A DNA stretch of 64,000 nucleotides from Porphyromonas uenonis 60-3. GTDB taxonomy: Bacteria; Bacteroidota; Bacteroidia; Bacteroidales; Porphyromonadaceae. Within the stretch, counting starts at the first letter, position 1. Every line of letters starts with the position of its first letter. Under the pieces are notes generated by a model. That model had not been told where the DNA came from, searched no databases, and saw nothing but the letters and a program-made list of their open reading frames with translations. Location of the stretch: assembly GCF_000174775.1 (NCBI RefSeq), contig NZ_ACLR01000214.1, forward strand, positions 38,574 through 102,573, written 5' to 3'. Both the position numbers and the translations under genes were made by a program. Positions 33,835 to 43,914 of this stretch are shown here, piece by piece.

Positions 33835-36720
33835 ATGGATACAAGAAACTTTGCCTATCGTCACATAGGCATCTCCGAGGCTGACCTGCCCGAGATGCTC
33901 AGGGTCGTCGGCGTAGACAGCGTTGATGCGCTGATGCACAAGGTCTACCCCGAGGGGATCTTCCTCGAGAAGCCACTTGACCTACCTGAGCCTATGACCG
34001 AGCGTGAGCTCAGCGAGCATCTCTTCGAGCTAGGGTCTCGCAACCGTATCTTCACCTCATACATCGGTATGGGCTGGTACGATACCGTAACCCCACAGCC
34101 TATCATCCGCAATGTCCTAGAGAATCCCGTTTGGTACACCAGCTACACACCTTACCAGGCTGAGGTATCGCAGGGTCGTCTTGAGGCGCTCTTTAACTTC
34201 CAGACGGTCATCACCGACCTGACGGGACTACCTCTGACGAACTGCTCGCTACTTGACGAAGCTACCGCAGGTGCCGAGGCTGCCCTCATGCTCTACAACG
34301 AGCGTTCGAGAGAGCAAAAGAAGGCTGGTGCCAACCAGCTCTTCATAGACAAGCGTGTCTTCGCCTCTACGCAGGCGGTCATCCAGACACGTGTGCCCCA
34401 GCAGGGCATGGAGATCGTCGTAGGCGACTACGAGACCTTTGACTTTACGGACAAAGTCTTCGGAGCTATCATCCAGTACCCAGACGAAAAGGGAAGCATC
34501 CACTGCTACCACGACTTTATGGAACGTGCCAAAGCTACTGGTACACGTGTTGCCGTAGCGGCCGACCTGATGAGTCTCGTACTACTCACGCCTCCAGGCG
34601 AGTGGGGCGCAGACATCGTCTTCGGATCGGCTCAGCGCTTCGGTATCCCGATGTACTTCGGCGGACCTAGCGCGGGCTATCTTGCCTCGACGATGGACTT
34701 CAAGCGCACCATCCCTGGACGTATCATCGGCATTTCCAAAGATACCTACGGTCATTCCGCTTACCGCCTAGCTCTCCAGACGCGCGAGCAACACATCAAG
34801 CGTGAGCGTGCCACCAGCAACATCTGTACGGCACAAGCTCTGCTGGCTACGATGAGTAGCTTCTACGCTGTCTACCACGGTCCCGAGGGACTACGTGACA
34901 TCGCTCACCGTATCCACGCTTATGCGGGCTATCTAGCCGAGCAACTCGTAGCGATGGGCTACAAGCAGCTCAACGATAACTTCTTCGATACCCTATACAT
35001 CGAGCTTCCCGAAGGGCTTTCGGCTGAGAAGCTCCGTGAGATCGCCCTCGACTGTCAGGTTAACCTGCGCTACTACGAGGATGGTCGTCACATCGGTATC
35101 AGCATCGACGAGACCACGCTCGAGAGCGACCTCTCAGTCCTCCTCTACATCTTCTCGCAGCTTCAGGGCAAAGAGGGAGACATCGAGGGCGTTGAGGTAG
35201 ACGACACGAAGGTTTACTTTGATAAGAAGTTCGCTCGTCAGAGTGACTTCCTACAGTATGAGACCTTCCAGAAGTATCACTCCGAGACCGAGCTGATGCG
35301 CTACATCAAGCGACTAGACCGCAAGGACATCTCGCTCGCTCAGTCAATGATTTCGCTAGGCTCCTGTACCATGAAGCTCAATGCGGCTTCGGAGGTGGCT
35401 CAGCTAAGCAATCCACAGTTTGCCTATATCCACCCCTACGCTCCCGACGACCAAGTCGAAGGCTACCTAGAGATGATACGCAACCTATCCGCTCTCCTCT
35501 GCGAGATCACTGGTATGAAGGGTGCTTCGCTCCAGCCCAACTCAGGTGCTGCGGGTGAGTACACTGGTCTGCGTGTCATCCGTAGCTATCTACAGGCTAC
35601 GGGTCAGGGCGCTCGTGACCTCATCATCCTACCCGCTTCTGCACACGGTACCAACCCCGCGAGTGCTGTACAGGCAGGCTTTGACACGATCACCATTCGC
35701 ACGGCCGACAATGGGGACATTGATATGGATCACTTTATGGAGCTCACCGAGCAGTACAAGGATCGTATCGCAGCCATCATGATCACTTATCCAAGTACGC
35801 ACGGTATCTTCGAGAGCAACATCCGCACCATCATCGACCGCATCCACGAGATCGGCGGACAGGTCTACATGGACGGTGCCAACCTCAATGCACAGGTCGG
35901 CTGGACCAATCCAGGCTATATGGGAGCTGACGTCTGCCACCTGAACCTGCACAAGAGCTTCGCCATCCCCCACGGTGGTGGTGGACCTGGTGTCGGTCCG
36001 ATCTGCGTAGCAGAGCACTTAGTACCCCATCTACCTAAGCATGTGGAGCGCTGGTCTGACGGTACGAACCAAGTCTCAGCAGCCCCCTACGGTAGTGCTG
36101 GTGTGATTGTGATTACCTACGCTTACATTCGCTTACTAGGCTACGAAGGTCTACGTCAAGCGACCGCTATGGCGATCCTCAATGCCAACTATCTGAAGGC
36201 ACGCTTCCAAGACAACTACGGTGTCGTCTACACGGGCGACCGTGGCTTCGTCGGACACGAGATGATCCTCGACTGTCGTGGTGTCAAGGCTCAGGCAGGC
36301 GTCGACGAGGGCGACATCTCTAAGCGTCTGATGGACTTCGGCTATCACGCTCCGACGGTCTCTTTCCCCGTTCACGGTACGCTCATGATCGAGCCGACCG
36401 AGAGCGAGAGCAAGGCTGAGCTCGATCGCTTTGTCGCTGTGATGAATCAGATCTACCAAGAGGCACAGGATATCGCCTCAGGCAAGGCAGACGCTGAGGA
36501 CAATGTGATCAAAAACGCTCCTCACCCCCAGTACGAGGTCTGTGCCGACGAGTGGCATCACGCTTACACCCGCAAGCAAGCCGCCTTCGCACTACCCTAT
36601 CTCGAGGATAACAAGTTTTGGGTCAATGTCTCTCGCATAGACAACGGATTTGGTGACCGTAACCTAATCCCAGCTTTCTGCGCCTGCACCCCAGAGATCA
36701 TTGATGAACTAACTAAATAA
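33835..36720 (+). CDS. gcvP: Glycine dehydrogenase (decarboxylating), P protein
   Basis: PLP enzyme of the glycine cleavage system: it decarboxylates glycine and passes the aminomethyl group to lipoylated H protein. It is a fused single-chain form of 961 residues. The N-terminal half has [14 protein letters not shown] and [14 protein letters not shown] PLP contacts. The C-terminal half has the Schiff-base lysine K707 in [17 protein letters not shown], and the ending [13 protein letters not shown]. Neither gcvT nor gcvH is in the window. Confidence 0.97.
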   Translation: MDTRNFAYRHIGISEADLPEMLRVVGVDSVDALMHKVYPEGIFLEKPLDLPEPMTERELSEHLFELGSRNRIFTSYIGMGWYDTVTPQPIIRNVLENPVWYTSYTPYQAEVSQGRLEALFNFQTVITDLTGLPLTNCSLLDEATAGAEAALMLYNERSREQKKAGANQLFIDKRVFASTQAVIQTRVPQQGMEIVVGDYETFDFTDKVFGAIIQYPDEKGSIHCYHDFMERAKATGTRVAVAADLMSLVLLTPPGEWGADIVFGSAQRFGIPMYFGGPSAGYLASTMDFKRTIPGRIIGISKDTYGHSAYRLALQTREQHIKRERATSNICTAQALLATMSSFYAVYHGPEGLRDIAHRIHAYAGYLAEQLVAMGYKQLNDNFFDTLYIELPEGLSAEKLREIALDCQVNLRYYEDGRHIGISIDETTLESDLSVLLYIFSQLQGKEGDIEGVEVDDTKVYFDKKFARQSDFLQYETFQKYHSETELMRYIKRLDRKDISLAQSMISLGSCTMKLNAASEVAQLSNPQFAYIHPYAPDDQVEGYLEMIRNLSALLCEITGMKGASLQPNSGAAGEYTGLRVIRSYLQATGQGARDLIILPASAHGTNPASAVQAGFDTITIRTADNGDIDMDHFMELTEQYKDRIAAIMITYPSTHGIFESNIRTIIDRIHEIGGQVYMDGANLNAQVGWTNPGYMGADVCHLNLHKSFAIPHGGGGPGVGPICVAEHLVPHLPKHVERWSDGTNQVSAAPYGSAGVIVITYAYIRLLGYEGLRQATAMAILNANYLKARFQDNYGVVYTGDRGFVGHEMILDCRGVKAQAGVDEGDISKRLMDFGYHAPTVSFPVHGTLMIEPTESESKAELDRFVAVMNQIYQEAQDIASGKADAEDNVIKNAPHPQYEVCADEWHHAYTRKQAAFALPYLEDNKFWVNVSRIDNGFGDRNLIPAFCACTPEIIDELTK

Positions 36721-36728
36721 ACGATATT

Positions 36729-37154
36729 ATGGCAAGCTTCAAAAAAGAATTCAAAGAGTTTGTCCTCCGGGGCAACGTCATGGACATGGCTGTCGGTATC
36801 ATCATCGGAGGAGCCTTTGGCAAGATTGTCTCCTCACTCGTTGATGACATCTTGATGCCTATCATTGGGCTCTTTACGGGAGGTATCAACTTCACCGAGC
36901 TAGCCTATGAGATCAAGCCCGCTGAGTTCAATGAGTTTGGCGAGGAGATCGTCTCAGCGACTACGCTCAACTATGGACTCTTCATACAGAACGTTGTTGA
37001 CTTCCTCATCATCGCACTAGTCATCTTCATCATGATCCGTGCGATCAACAGTCTGAGGAGAAAGCACGAGGAGCCCGCAGCACCAGCTCCCGAGCCCTCT
37101 GACGAGGTCAAGCTACTGACGGAGATCCGCAACCTGCTCGACAAGAAGCAGTAA
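36729..37154 (+). CDS. mscL: Large-conductance mechanosensitive channel
   Basis: A 141-residue MscL that opens under membrane tension. It has the N-terminal amphipathic helix [22 protein letters not shown]1 with [18 protein letters not shown], and a periplasmic loop of ~35 residues. TM2 is [19 protein letters not shown], and the C-terminal helical bundle segment is [13 protein letters not shown]. It is the last gene of the operon, 8 nt after gcvP, ending at a strong terminator. Confidence 0.97.
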   Translation: MASFKKEFKEFVLRGNVMDMAVGIIIGGAFGKIVSSLVDDILMPIIGLFTGGINFTELAYEIKPAEFNEFGEEIVSATTLNYGLFIQNVVDFLIIALVIFIMIRAINSLRRKHEEPAAPAPEPSDEVKLLTEIRNLLDKKQ

Positions 37155-37181
37155 GTCGATCTACCTCTAGTCTACATAACT

Positions 37182-37226
37182 AAAGCACCGCCCGCAAAGG
37201 TCACTCCTACGCAGGCGGTGCTTTTT
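37182..37226 (+). terminator. Terminator of the rsmG-gcvP-mscL operon
   Basis: An 11-bp perfect stem (37182-37192 with 37214-37224) with a long loop. The T-run (37222-37226) begins in the right arm. Confidence 0.8.
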
Positions 37227-37352
37227 CTTGCGTCTTAGGCATCGACTGCAGAGTTGACAGATGATATAGGATGAGTTCACCTACGCTACTATCAAGGAAA
37301 TCGAGCAATTCCTCGGTGGAGATCACCAAATCTCCACGGAGGAATCAAAAAA

Positions 37353-37415
37353 TTCTTCGGAACTTCGAAATCTTTCTTCCGAAGTTTCATTTCATTCTTC
37401 CGAACTTTTATTTCC
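37353..37415 (+). repeat. Dispersed 63-bp repeat core, copy E
   Basis: Three 21-bp units at 37353, 37374 and 37395 with CCGTGGAGA-type flanks on both sides (~37310-37470). Apart from the terminator and a promoter box, 37155-37734 holds nothing else I can recognise. Confidence 0.9.
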
Positions 37416-37636
37416 CGGTTCCGTGGAGAATTTTCGCTTCCTCGCTGGAGATTTTCGATTTCCTCGTAAGAAATTGCAATCAGCGGAGATGTAGGAGTTG
37501 CTATCAAGTGAGTCTATAGCGCTCTAGAGCTAGGAAACACCCCTATATTCCTTGGAGGTCATCGTATGTCGTCCCTAGAGGAGAGGATTATCATGCGTCA
37601 GCTAGGGCACATGTACGGTCAAATCGTTTTTTTCCT

Positions 37637-37644
37637 TACCTTTG
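37637..37644 (+). promoter_or_regulatory. -7 box of the DUF4270 gene
   Basis: TACCTTTG, 90 nt before the ATG at 37735, preceded by a T-rich stretch. Confidence 0.6.
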
Positions 37645-37734
37645 GAGCTAGATTACTTGTTTGGTGCTTTTTTGGTGGTCTCTAGCTACTATACTGGGAC
37701 TATAGACCGAGCTCCTGACACTTAGACTGAATCT

Positions 37735-39168
37735 ATGAATCGCACTTTACTACATATCCTTCAGACGCCCCTCCTGATCTGCATCTTATGCACTCTAGGA
37801 CTGACCTCTTGCAATGATGCTTACTCTACCCTCGGAGGGAGTCTACGCCCCGAGCGAGACCTCGTGACGGCGCGTGGCGACTCACTCATCTTTCGTGCCG
37901 AGACGATACCTCTAGACTCTATATATAGTCGTAGTGCTATCTCACTGCTGGGGCAGATATCTGACCCAGTCTTTGGAGACTTTGAGGCTTCCTATATCAA
38001 CCGCTTGCAGTGTGCTCCAGGCTTCACGTTCTCTCGTAAGCCGGTCAACGATCGCATTGACTCGGTCAACATCATACTCTCTTACTACAGTGGTGTCGGT
38101 GATACGACCACTTGGGGCAAAGCTCAGGTCTATGAGATTACCAAGCCACTACCCAAGAGTCGCTACTCGGTAGATGACTTGACACCTTATACGCAGGGGG
38201 CTAAGCTACTCGGCGAACTGACTTACCGCCCCTCCGACACGACAAGAGTCAAAGGGCTTACGATACGTGTGCCGAATGAGCTGGGAGAGCGCTTTCTCAA
38301 AGCCTCTCGTGAGCATCCCGAGTGGTTTGCCTCGCAAGAAGCCTTTGAGTCCAATCTACTCCGTGGCCTCTACGTCACCACAACAACGGGCACGGGACAT
38401 GTCATCTCTGTCTACTCGACGGCTCTCCGCATCTTCTACACCTATGAGACTAAGCAAAAGTCGTCCAAAGGTGTGGACTCGACAGTCTACAAGCCTACGT
38501 GGGAGATCTTTACAAACAACAAGAGCCTCTACGCTCTAAACAGCCTCAAGCACAGCTACCTGGAGAAGCTCCTCAAAAAGCCCTCTCCTGACGGCAAGAC
38601 TTACATTAAATCTCCTGCAGGTGTCGTGACCAAGCTCTCCTGTAGCAAGGAGGAGCTCAGCCGACTGCTCCACGAGTACGAGAAGATGAGCAAGGATAAA
38701 AAGGACTTTGGCTGGGTAATCAACGAGGGCAAGCTACAGATAGCCGTAGATGTCCCCAATGTAGATACCCACTTCAACCCACCCCCTCAGCTACTCCTCA
38801 TACCGAAGGATAGTGTGGCGCACTTCTTTGCGAGGAGTATCAACGATCCCTTGGTCGCCTCGACGGCCTTTGTCTCTGGACGATACAGCGTCTTGGAGCG
38901 CAACTATACGTTTAGCAATATAAGTCACCTCATTGAGGCGCATATGCGGGGCAATATGGTGACCGATGCGGATGGCACCCATCGCGTCACAAAAGACTTA
39001 GAGCTACTCCTGATCCCCGTAGCCACGGAACTAGCATCGACGCCCAGTTCAGCTGGACAGACAGTTGCTATAACCAACCTGCTCTACCCTTCAGCCGTAC
39101 AGCTCAAGTGGGGTGCTAAGGAATTCAAGCTGGGCGTCATCGGGACTGGGTTTTACAATCGGCGATAA
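37735..39168 (+). CDS. DUF4270 family lipoprotein
   Basis: A 477-residue protein with a signal ending GLTSC. The early motif LGGSLRPERDLVTARGDSLIF, then SIYSRSAISLLGQISDPVFGDFEASYINRL and the GELTYRPSDT region, mark a DUF4270 protein. The family is confined to Bacteroidetes and has no assigned function. The remainder is beta-rich and contains no membrane helix. A nucleoside-transporter gene follows after 32 nt, so co-transcription with the transport genes is likely. Confidence 0.82.
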   Translation: MNRTLLHILQTPLLICILCTLGLTSCNDAYSTLGGSLRPERDLVTARGDSLIFRAETIPLDSIYSRSAISLLGQISDPVFGDFEASYINRLQCAPGFTFSRKPVNDRIDSVNIILSYYSGVGDTTTWGKAQVYEITKPLPKSRYSVDDLTPYTQGAKLLGELTYRPSDTTRVKGLTIRVPNELGERFLKASREHPEWFASQEAFESNLLRGLYVTTTTGTGHVISVYSTALRIFYTYETKQKSSKGVDSTVYKPTWEIFTNNKSLYALNSLKHSYLEKLLKKPSPDGKTYIKSPAGVVTKLSCSKEELSRLLHEYEKMSKDKKDFGWVINEGKLQIAVDVPNVDTHFNPPPQLLLIPKDSVAHFFARSINDPLVASTAFVSGRYSVLERNYTFSNISHLIEAHMRGNMVTDADGTHRVTKDLELLLIPVATELASTPSSAGQTVAITNLLYPSAVQLKWGAKEFKLGVIGTGFYNRR

Positions 39169-39200
39169 GCCTCAGAAGAGACACATTAGCGACTAAAGGT

Positions 39201-40475
39201 ATGACTAAAGAAAAGGAACAGATCAAGCTCAAACTGATCGTGATGAACTTCCTCCAGTTCTTCATCTGGGGGGCATGGCTCATCTCTATGGGACGCTACA
39301 TGGGCAATGTAATGCAGTACGACGGACAGGAGGTCGGCGGGCTCTTTGCTACGGCAGGCTTTGCAGCGATCATCACGCCCGCACTGACTGGTATCATCGC
39401 TGACCGATGGATCGGCGCTGAGCGTCTGCTCTCGATCTGCCACTTACTGACGGGTGCCTGCCTGATCGCTGTCGGCTTCCTACCCGTAGGGACACCCTTT
39501 GCGACCACCTGGCTAGTCATCTTTGGGGTCAACCTCTTCTTCATGCCGACCCTATCGCTCTCCAATACGGTCGCTTATCATGCACTCGGCACGGTACAGG
39601 CTGACATCGTCAAGGACTTTCCACCGATACGTGTCTGGGGTACCATCGGCTTCATCGTAGCGATGTGGCTGGTCAACCTATTTAAGTGGATGGACAGCCC
39701 GATGCAGTTCAATCTAGGCGCCTTTGCCGCCATCGCCCTAGCGATCTATGCCTGGACACTACCAGCAGTACCGCACGGAGTCAAGAAGGCTCAAGAGGGA
39801 CGTCGCTCGCTCCTATCCATCCTAGGGCTGGACGCTCTGGTGCTCTTTAAGAATAGGCAGATGGCGGTTTTCTTTACCTTCTGCATACTCCTCGGCGCAG
39901 CGCTACAGGTGACCAATGCTTACGGCAATATGTACCTCGACCACTTCAAGGGGGTCGCTGAGTATGCCGATAGCTTTGCGGTCAAGTATCCTAACATCTT
40001 ACTGTCGCTCTCCCAGATCTCGGAGACGCTCTTTATTCTAGCGATCCCATTCTTCTTAAAGCGCTTTGGTATCAAGGGTGTGATGACGATGAGCTTCGCT
40101 GCGAGGTTCCTACGCTTCGGACTCTTTGGCATAGGCGACCCTGGGATGCCAGGCATCATCGCACTCGTTCTATCCATGGTAGTCTACGGGATGGCGTTTG
40201 ACTTCTTCAACATCTCTGGCTCCATGTTTGTCGATCAGTCCGTCTCGCCCTCAATGCGAGCCAGTGCTCAGGGGCTCTTCCTCTTGATGACCAACGGGCT
40301 CGGTGTCGTCATCGGTTCGCTAGGTGCGGGCTGGGTTGTAGAGCACTTTACCATAGCTAAGGTGACCGACTGGACGACTGTCTGGTACATCTTCGCTGGC
40401 TATGCGCTCGTGACGGGAGTCCTCTTCTTGCTACTCTTTCATCCCAAGCAGCTCTCGAAGGCTCAGTCCGCATAG
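39201..40475 (+). CDS. Nucleoside permease, NHS/MFS family (NupG-like)
   Basis: A 424-residue polytopic protein with about twelve helices. The N-terminal LKLIVMNFLQFFIWGAWLISMGRYM and TPALTGIIADRWIGAERLL are typical of nucleoside:H+ symporters of the NupG/XapB group. FPPIRVWGTIGFIVAMW carries the family's central conserved Arg. The C-terminal half has FDFFNISGSMFVD and ASAQGLFLLMTNGLG. Uptake of nucleosides across the inner membrane is inferred from family. Confidence 0.88.
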   Translation: MTKEKEQIKLKLIVMNFLQFFIWGAWLISMGRYMGNVMQYDGQEVGGLFATAGFAAIITPALTGIIADRWIGAERLLSICHLLTGACLIAVGFLPVGTPFATTWLVIFGVNLFFMPTLSLSNTVAYHALGTVQADIVKDFPPIRVWGTIGFIVAMWLVNLFKWMDSPMQFNLGAFAAIALAIYAWTLPAVPHGVKKAQEGRRSLLSILGLDALVLFKNRQMAVFFTFCILLGAALQVTNAYGNMYLDHFKGVAEYADSFAVKYPNILLSLSQISETLFILAIPFFLKRFGIKGVMTMSFAARFLRFGLFGIGDPGMPGIIALVLSMVVYGMAFDFFNISGSMFVDQSVSPSMRASAQGLFLLMTNGLGVVIGSLGAGWVVEHFTIAKVTDWTTVWYIFAGYALVTGVLFLLLFHPKQLSKAQSA

Positions 40476-40517
40476 GTGTGCGGGGAGGAGCTAAGCACCA
40501 TCCGAGTCCGCTAAGCT

Positions 40518-41273
40518 ATGGCTAAACCGATCAGCAATGCGCTCAGTGTCATGGGCGAGTACACACTCCTCATGGCGCAGGTCTTCAGACGGCCGAAGAA
40601 GTGGGGCATCTTCTTCAAGCAGCTGATCCGTGAGATCGCTAAGTATGGCCTTGACTCCATATGGATCGTGGTGATCATCAGCTTTTTCATTGGCACGGTC
40701 ATCACGATCCAGCTGTCGATCAATATGAACTCGCCACTCATCCCGCACTTTACCATAGGGTATGCCAGTCGCGAGATCATGTTTCTCGAGTTCTCCTCCT
40801 CTATCATGTGTCTCATCCTCGCAGGTAAGGTCGGCTCCAGCATCGCCTCAGAGCTAGCCACCATGCGTGTGACGGAGCAGATCGACGCTATGGAGATTAT
40901 GGGGGTCAACTCGGCCAACTTCCTCATCCTCCCCAAGATCCTCGGGCTCATGCTATTCATCCCCGTACTGAGCGTCATCAGCATGTCTACAGGGCTAGTG
41001 GGCGGATACTTGGCGACTTACTTCATTCCCACGATCACGCCGTCAGACTTTGAGATGGGACTGCAGACTTTCTTTGTCACTCGCAACATCTTTTACTCCA
41101 TCATCAAGTCGCTCGTCTACGCCTTCATCATCTCATCGGGCGCTAGCTACTTCGGCTATACGGTCAAGGGAGGAGCCCTCGGCGTAGGACGCGCCAGCAC
41201 CAATGCGGTAGTCTCAAGCTGCGTACTCATCCTCCTCGCCGATGTCGTACTCACCAGTCTATTGTTTATGTAG
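40518..41273 (+). CDS. mlaE: MlaE-family ABC permease
   Basis: A 251-residue integral membrane protein of the MlaE/YrbE family, the permease of MCE-type phospholipid transport systems. The N-terminal interface helix precedes SFFIGTVITIQLS. The conserved cytoplasmic segment is GKVGSSIASELATMRVTEQIDAME, with MGVNSANFLILPK after it. It lies 2 nt before mlaF, so the pair is coupled. No MlaD/MCE substrate-binding gene follows in this cluster. Confidence 0.92.
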   Translation: MAKPISNALSVMGEYTLLMAQVFRRPKKWGIFFKQLIREIAKYGLDSIWIVVIISFFIGTVITIQLSINMNSPLIPHFTIGYASREIMFLEFSSSIMCLILAGKVGSSIASELATMRVTEQIDAMEIMGVNSANFLILPKILGLMLFIPVLSVISMSTGLVGGYLATYFIPTITPSDFEMGLQTFFVTRNIFYSIIKSLVYAFIISSGASYFGYTVKGGALGVGRASTNAVVSSCVLILLADVVLTSLLFM

Positions 41274-41275
41274 GT

Positions 41276-42019
41276 ATGACAGAGAGCAAAGGAACTAAGA
41301 TCATAGAGGTCAGGGAGCTCTGCAAAGAGTTTGACGGAAAGGAGGTGCTAAACCAGATCAACGCCACCTTTAAGCCAGGAAGCATCAGTTGCATCATCGG
41401 ACGCAGTGGCGCTGGCAAGACCGTCATGCTCAAGTGCCTCATAGGTCTCATACAGCCCACCTCGGGCGAGATCCTCTTCGACGGGCACAGCATGACGCTC
41501 TTGTCTAAGGAGCAACTCAAACAACTAAGGCAAGTGACCGGTGTGCTCTTTCAGGGGTCGGCACTCTTCGATAGTATGACCGTTCTAGAGAATGTCCTCT
41601 TCCCGCTCCAGCTCTTCTCCAAGCTTTCGCCACGAGAGCGCAAAGCTCATGCGATGGCACTCCTCGATCGAGTCGGACTAGAGGGTGCTCAGCGCAAGTT
41701 TCCCTCCGAGATCAGTGGCGGTATGATGAAGCGCGTCGCCATAGCTCGAGCCGTAGCGCTCAACCCGCACTACCTCTTCTGCGATGAGCCAAACTCTGGA
41801 CTAGACCCCACCACCTCGGCTTCGATAGACAAGCTCCTCAAAGAGCTCACCGAGGAGTACCAGATCACGACAGTCATCAACACGCATGACATGAACTCCA
41901 TCAAGACTGTCGCTGATCACATCCTATATCTAGACAAAGGGCAGGTCGCGTGGCAAGGTTCGCGCGAGGAACTCAAAGGCGATATTCCCGCTTCTCTCAA
42001 AAACTTTCTTTACCTTTGA
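41276..42019 (+). CDS. mlaF: MlaF-family ABC ATPase
   Basis: A 247-residue ATPase partner of MlaE. It has Walker A GRSGAGKTV (K48), signature EISGGMMKRVAIARAVAL, Walker B YLFCDEPNSGLDP and H-loop NTHDMNS. The GGMMKR signature and the PNSGLDP variant are typical of MlaF. Its final codons contain a TAnnTTTG promoter box for the next gene. Confidence 0.92.
   Translation: MTESKGTKIIEVRELCKEFDGKEVLNQINATFKPGSISCIIGRSGAGKTVMLKCLIGLIQPTSGEILFDGHSMTLLSKEQLKQLRQVTGVLFQGSALFDSMTVLENVLFPLQLFSKLSPRERKAHAMALLDRVGLEGAQRKFPSEISGGMMKRVAIARAVALNPHYLFCDEPNSGLDPTTSASIDKLLKELTEEYQITTVINTHDMNSIKTVADHILYLDKGQVAWQGSREELKGDIPASLKNFLYL
42011..42018 (+). promoter_or_regulatory. -7 box inside the mlaF stop codon region
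   Basis: TACCTTTG overlaps the last codons and stop of mlaF and lies 27 nt before the HlyD-family ATG at 42045. This suggests the efflux genes can be transcribed separately. Confidence 0.5.
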
Positions 42020-42044
42020 TACGTCCCTTCCTTTTTTTCTCTCA

Positions 42045-42971
42045 TTGACCAATAAGATGACACACGCTAAGCGATATATAGGTTACCTCTTCCTCCTCAC
42101 CCTCCTCCTCTCGTGGGGTTGCAAAGACCACAGTAGCGACTACTCCGCCCAAGGCATCTTTGAGGCAGACGAGATCGTCGTCTCAGCGACCACCTCTGGC
42201 GAGTTGCTTCGTCTAGATGTCTCTGAGGGAGACCAGCTAGAGGAGGGACAGGTCGTAGGCTTGATCGATACCACCTTCCTGGCGCTACAGAAAGACCTCG
42301 TCGACACGCAGCAGGCGACAGTCAATGCAGCGGGACATACCAATGCAGCGACACAGGTAGCGCCTCTAGAGGCTCAACTCAAAGCGCTCCGCAAAGAGCG
42401 TGACCGCTACGCCCCACTCGTGGCTCGTGGCATCATGGCTCAGCGCACGCTAGACGAGATCGATGCCAAGATCTCCGCTGTCCAGGGGCAAATAGCTGCC
42501 GCACGAGCTACCATCGGACAGCAAAACCGCTCCGCCACAGGGAGCGGAAATGCGCTCTCTGTACAAGAGAGTCAAGTCGACCAGATGATCTCTCGAAGCT
42601 TCATCAAGGCGCCTATCTCGGGGACGGTGCTCACCGTTTACCTGCATCAGGGTGAGCTCGCAGGACAAGGCATGCCGCTCTTTCGTCTAGCCAATCTCCA
42701 GCAAATGTACCTACGGGCTTACGTCACAGCAGAGCAACTCCAAAAGGTGACCCTCGGTCAGCAAGTCTCCGTCTATAGCGACATGGGCGAGGAGGAGCCG
42801 CAAGCTTACACAGGAGAAGTGGTATGGATCTCCGACCGCGCTGAGTTTACCCCCAAGAACATCCAGACACCCGATGCCCGCGCCTCGCTCATCTACGCGA
42901 TCAAGGTGCGCGTCCCCAACGACGGCAAGCTACGCATCGGACAGTATGGACGTGTAGCGCTAGACCACTAG
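42045..42971 (+). CDS. HlyD/YbhG-family membrane-fusion lipoprotein
   Basis: A 308-residue periplasmic adaptor with a lipobox LLLSWGC (C22). The first biotinyl-lipoyl half is AQGIFEADEIVVSATTSGELLRL. A coiled-coil hairpin follows (~85-165, LEAQLKALRKERDRYAPLVARG). The second half is FIKAPISGTVLTVYLHQGE, and the beta-barrel domain begins LRAYVTAEQLQKV. Such adaptors link an ABC exporter to an outer-membrane channel. Two ATPase genes follow directly but no permease or TolC-like gene does. Confidence 0.88.
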   Translation: MTNKMTHAKRYIGYLFLLTLLLSWGCKDHSSDYSAQGIFEADEIVVSATTSGELLRLDVSEGDQLEEGQVVGLIDTTFLALQKDLVDTQQATVNAAGHTNAATQVAPLEAQLKALRKERDRYAPLVARGIMAQRTLDEIDAKISAVQGQIAAARATIGQQNRSATGSGNALSVQESQVDQMISRSFIKAPISGTVLTVYLHQGELAGQGMPLFRLANLQQMYLRAYVTAEQLQKVTLGQQVSVYSDMGEEEPQAYTGEVVWISDRAEFTPKNIQTPDARASLIYAIKVRVPNDGKLRIGQYGRVALDH

Positions 42972-42975
42972 ACCT

Positions 42976-43911
42976 ATGTCTGTAGAGGAGGCGACCCAAC
43001 CAGCAGTATCTTGCCAGGGCGTATGCAAGAGCTTTGGCAAGACCGTTGCGCTCCAGGGCATCGACCTCAGCGTCCGTGAGGGCGAGCTGCTCGGACTCAT
43101 CGGGCCCGATGGAGCCGGCAAGACAACCCTCATACGCATCATCGCCACGCTCCTCAACCCCGACGCTGGTGCAGTCACCGTCCTAGGTCACGACGTCAAG
43201 CGCGACTACCGCCCGCTGCGCCATCAGATCGGCTATATGCCAGGTCGCTTCTCCCTCTACCAAGATCTCACCGTGCGGGAGAATCTAGAGTTCTTCGCCA
43301 CCGTCTACAAGACGACCGTCGAGGAGAATTACCACCTCATTGAGGACATCTACAAGATGCTCCTTCCCTTCGAAAAGCGCCCCGCTGGCAAGCTCTCAGG
43401 TGGTATGAAGCAAAAGCTAGCGCTCTCCTGCGCACTCATACACAAGCCTCGTCTACTCCTTCTCGACGAACCGACCACAGGCGTAGACCCCGTCTCACGA
43501 CGTGAGTTCTGGCAGATGCTCTCCAAGCTACGCGAGCAGGGCGAGATCACGATGATCGTCAGCACACCCTACATGGACGAGGCAGTGCTATGCGACCAAG
43601 TTGCCCTGATGAAAGATGGGCAGATCCTCTCCATAGACACCCCCGACGGGCTCGTCTCGCAGATGGATCGTGCCCTCTGGTCCGCCACCGCAGAGGATAT
43701 GGGCGACCTACTCCTCAAGTTGCGCAGCCTCCAGGGCGTGCTCAGCAGCTTTGCCTTTGGCGAGGCGCACCACTTCACCTTTGACGAGCAGGTGATCACC
43801 CCCGAGGAGATCCACATGCGACTCCTAGAGCAGGGCGTGCGGGGGCTAGACATTCGCAAGATCCCCCCCTCCATCGAGGACTACTTCCTCATCATCTCCC
43901 AAGAGTCCTAG
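42976..43911 (+). CDS. ABC transporter ATPase, resembling the N-terminal half of YbhF
   Basis: A 311-residue ATPase with Walker A GPDGAGKTT (K49), Q-loop YMPGRFSLYQDLTVREN and signature LSGGMKQKLALSCAL. Walker B is LLLLDEPTTGVDP, and a ~70-residue C-terminal extension starts near DTPDGLVSQ. The GPDGAGKTT loop is the form found in the first ATPase of YbhF-type exporters. It starts 4 nt after the HlyD gene and ends 3 nt before the second ATPase. The H-loop position reads VSTPYMDEA, so His is replaced by Pro, which could impair hydrolysis. Confidence 0.88.
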   Translation: MSVEEATQPAVSCQGVCKSFGKTVALQGIDLSVREGELLGLIGPDGAGKTTLIRIIATLLNPDAGAVTVLGHDVKRDYRPLRHQIGYMPGRFSLYQDLTVRENLEFFATVYKTTVEENYHLIEDIYKMLLPFEKRPAGKLSGGMKQKLALSCALIHKPRLLLLDEPTTGVDPVSRREFWQMLSKLREQGEITMIVSTPYMDEAVLCDQVALMKDGQILSIDTPDGLVSQMDRALWSATAEDMGDLLLKLRSLQGVLSSFAFGEAHHFTFDEQVITPEEIHMRLLEQGVRGLDIRKIPPSIEDYFLIISQES

Positions 43912-43914
43912 CCC

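Noticed and set aside
43560..43600. Loss of function of the first YbhF-like ATPase as a pseudogene
   Set aside because: Although the H-loop His appears to be Pro, the frame is intact and the Walker A, signature and Walker B motifs are complete; such variants occur in asymmetric ABC pairs.
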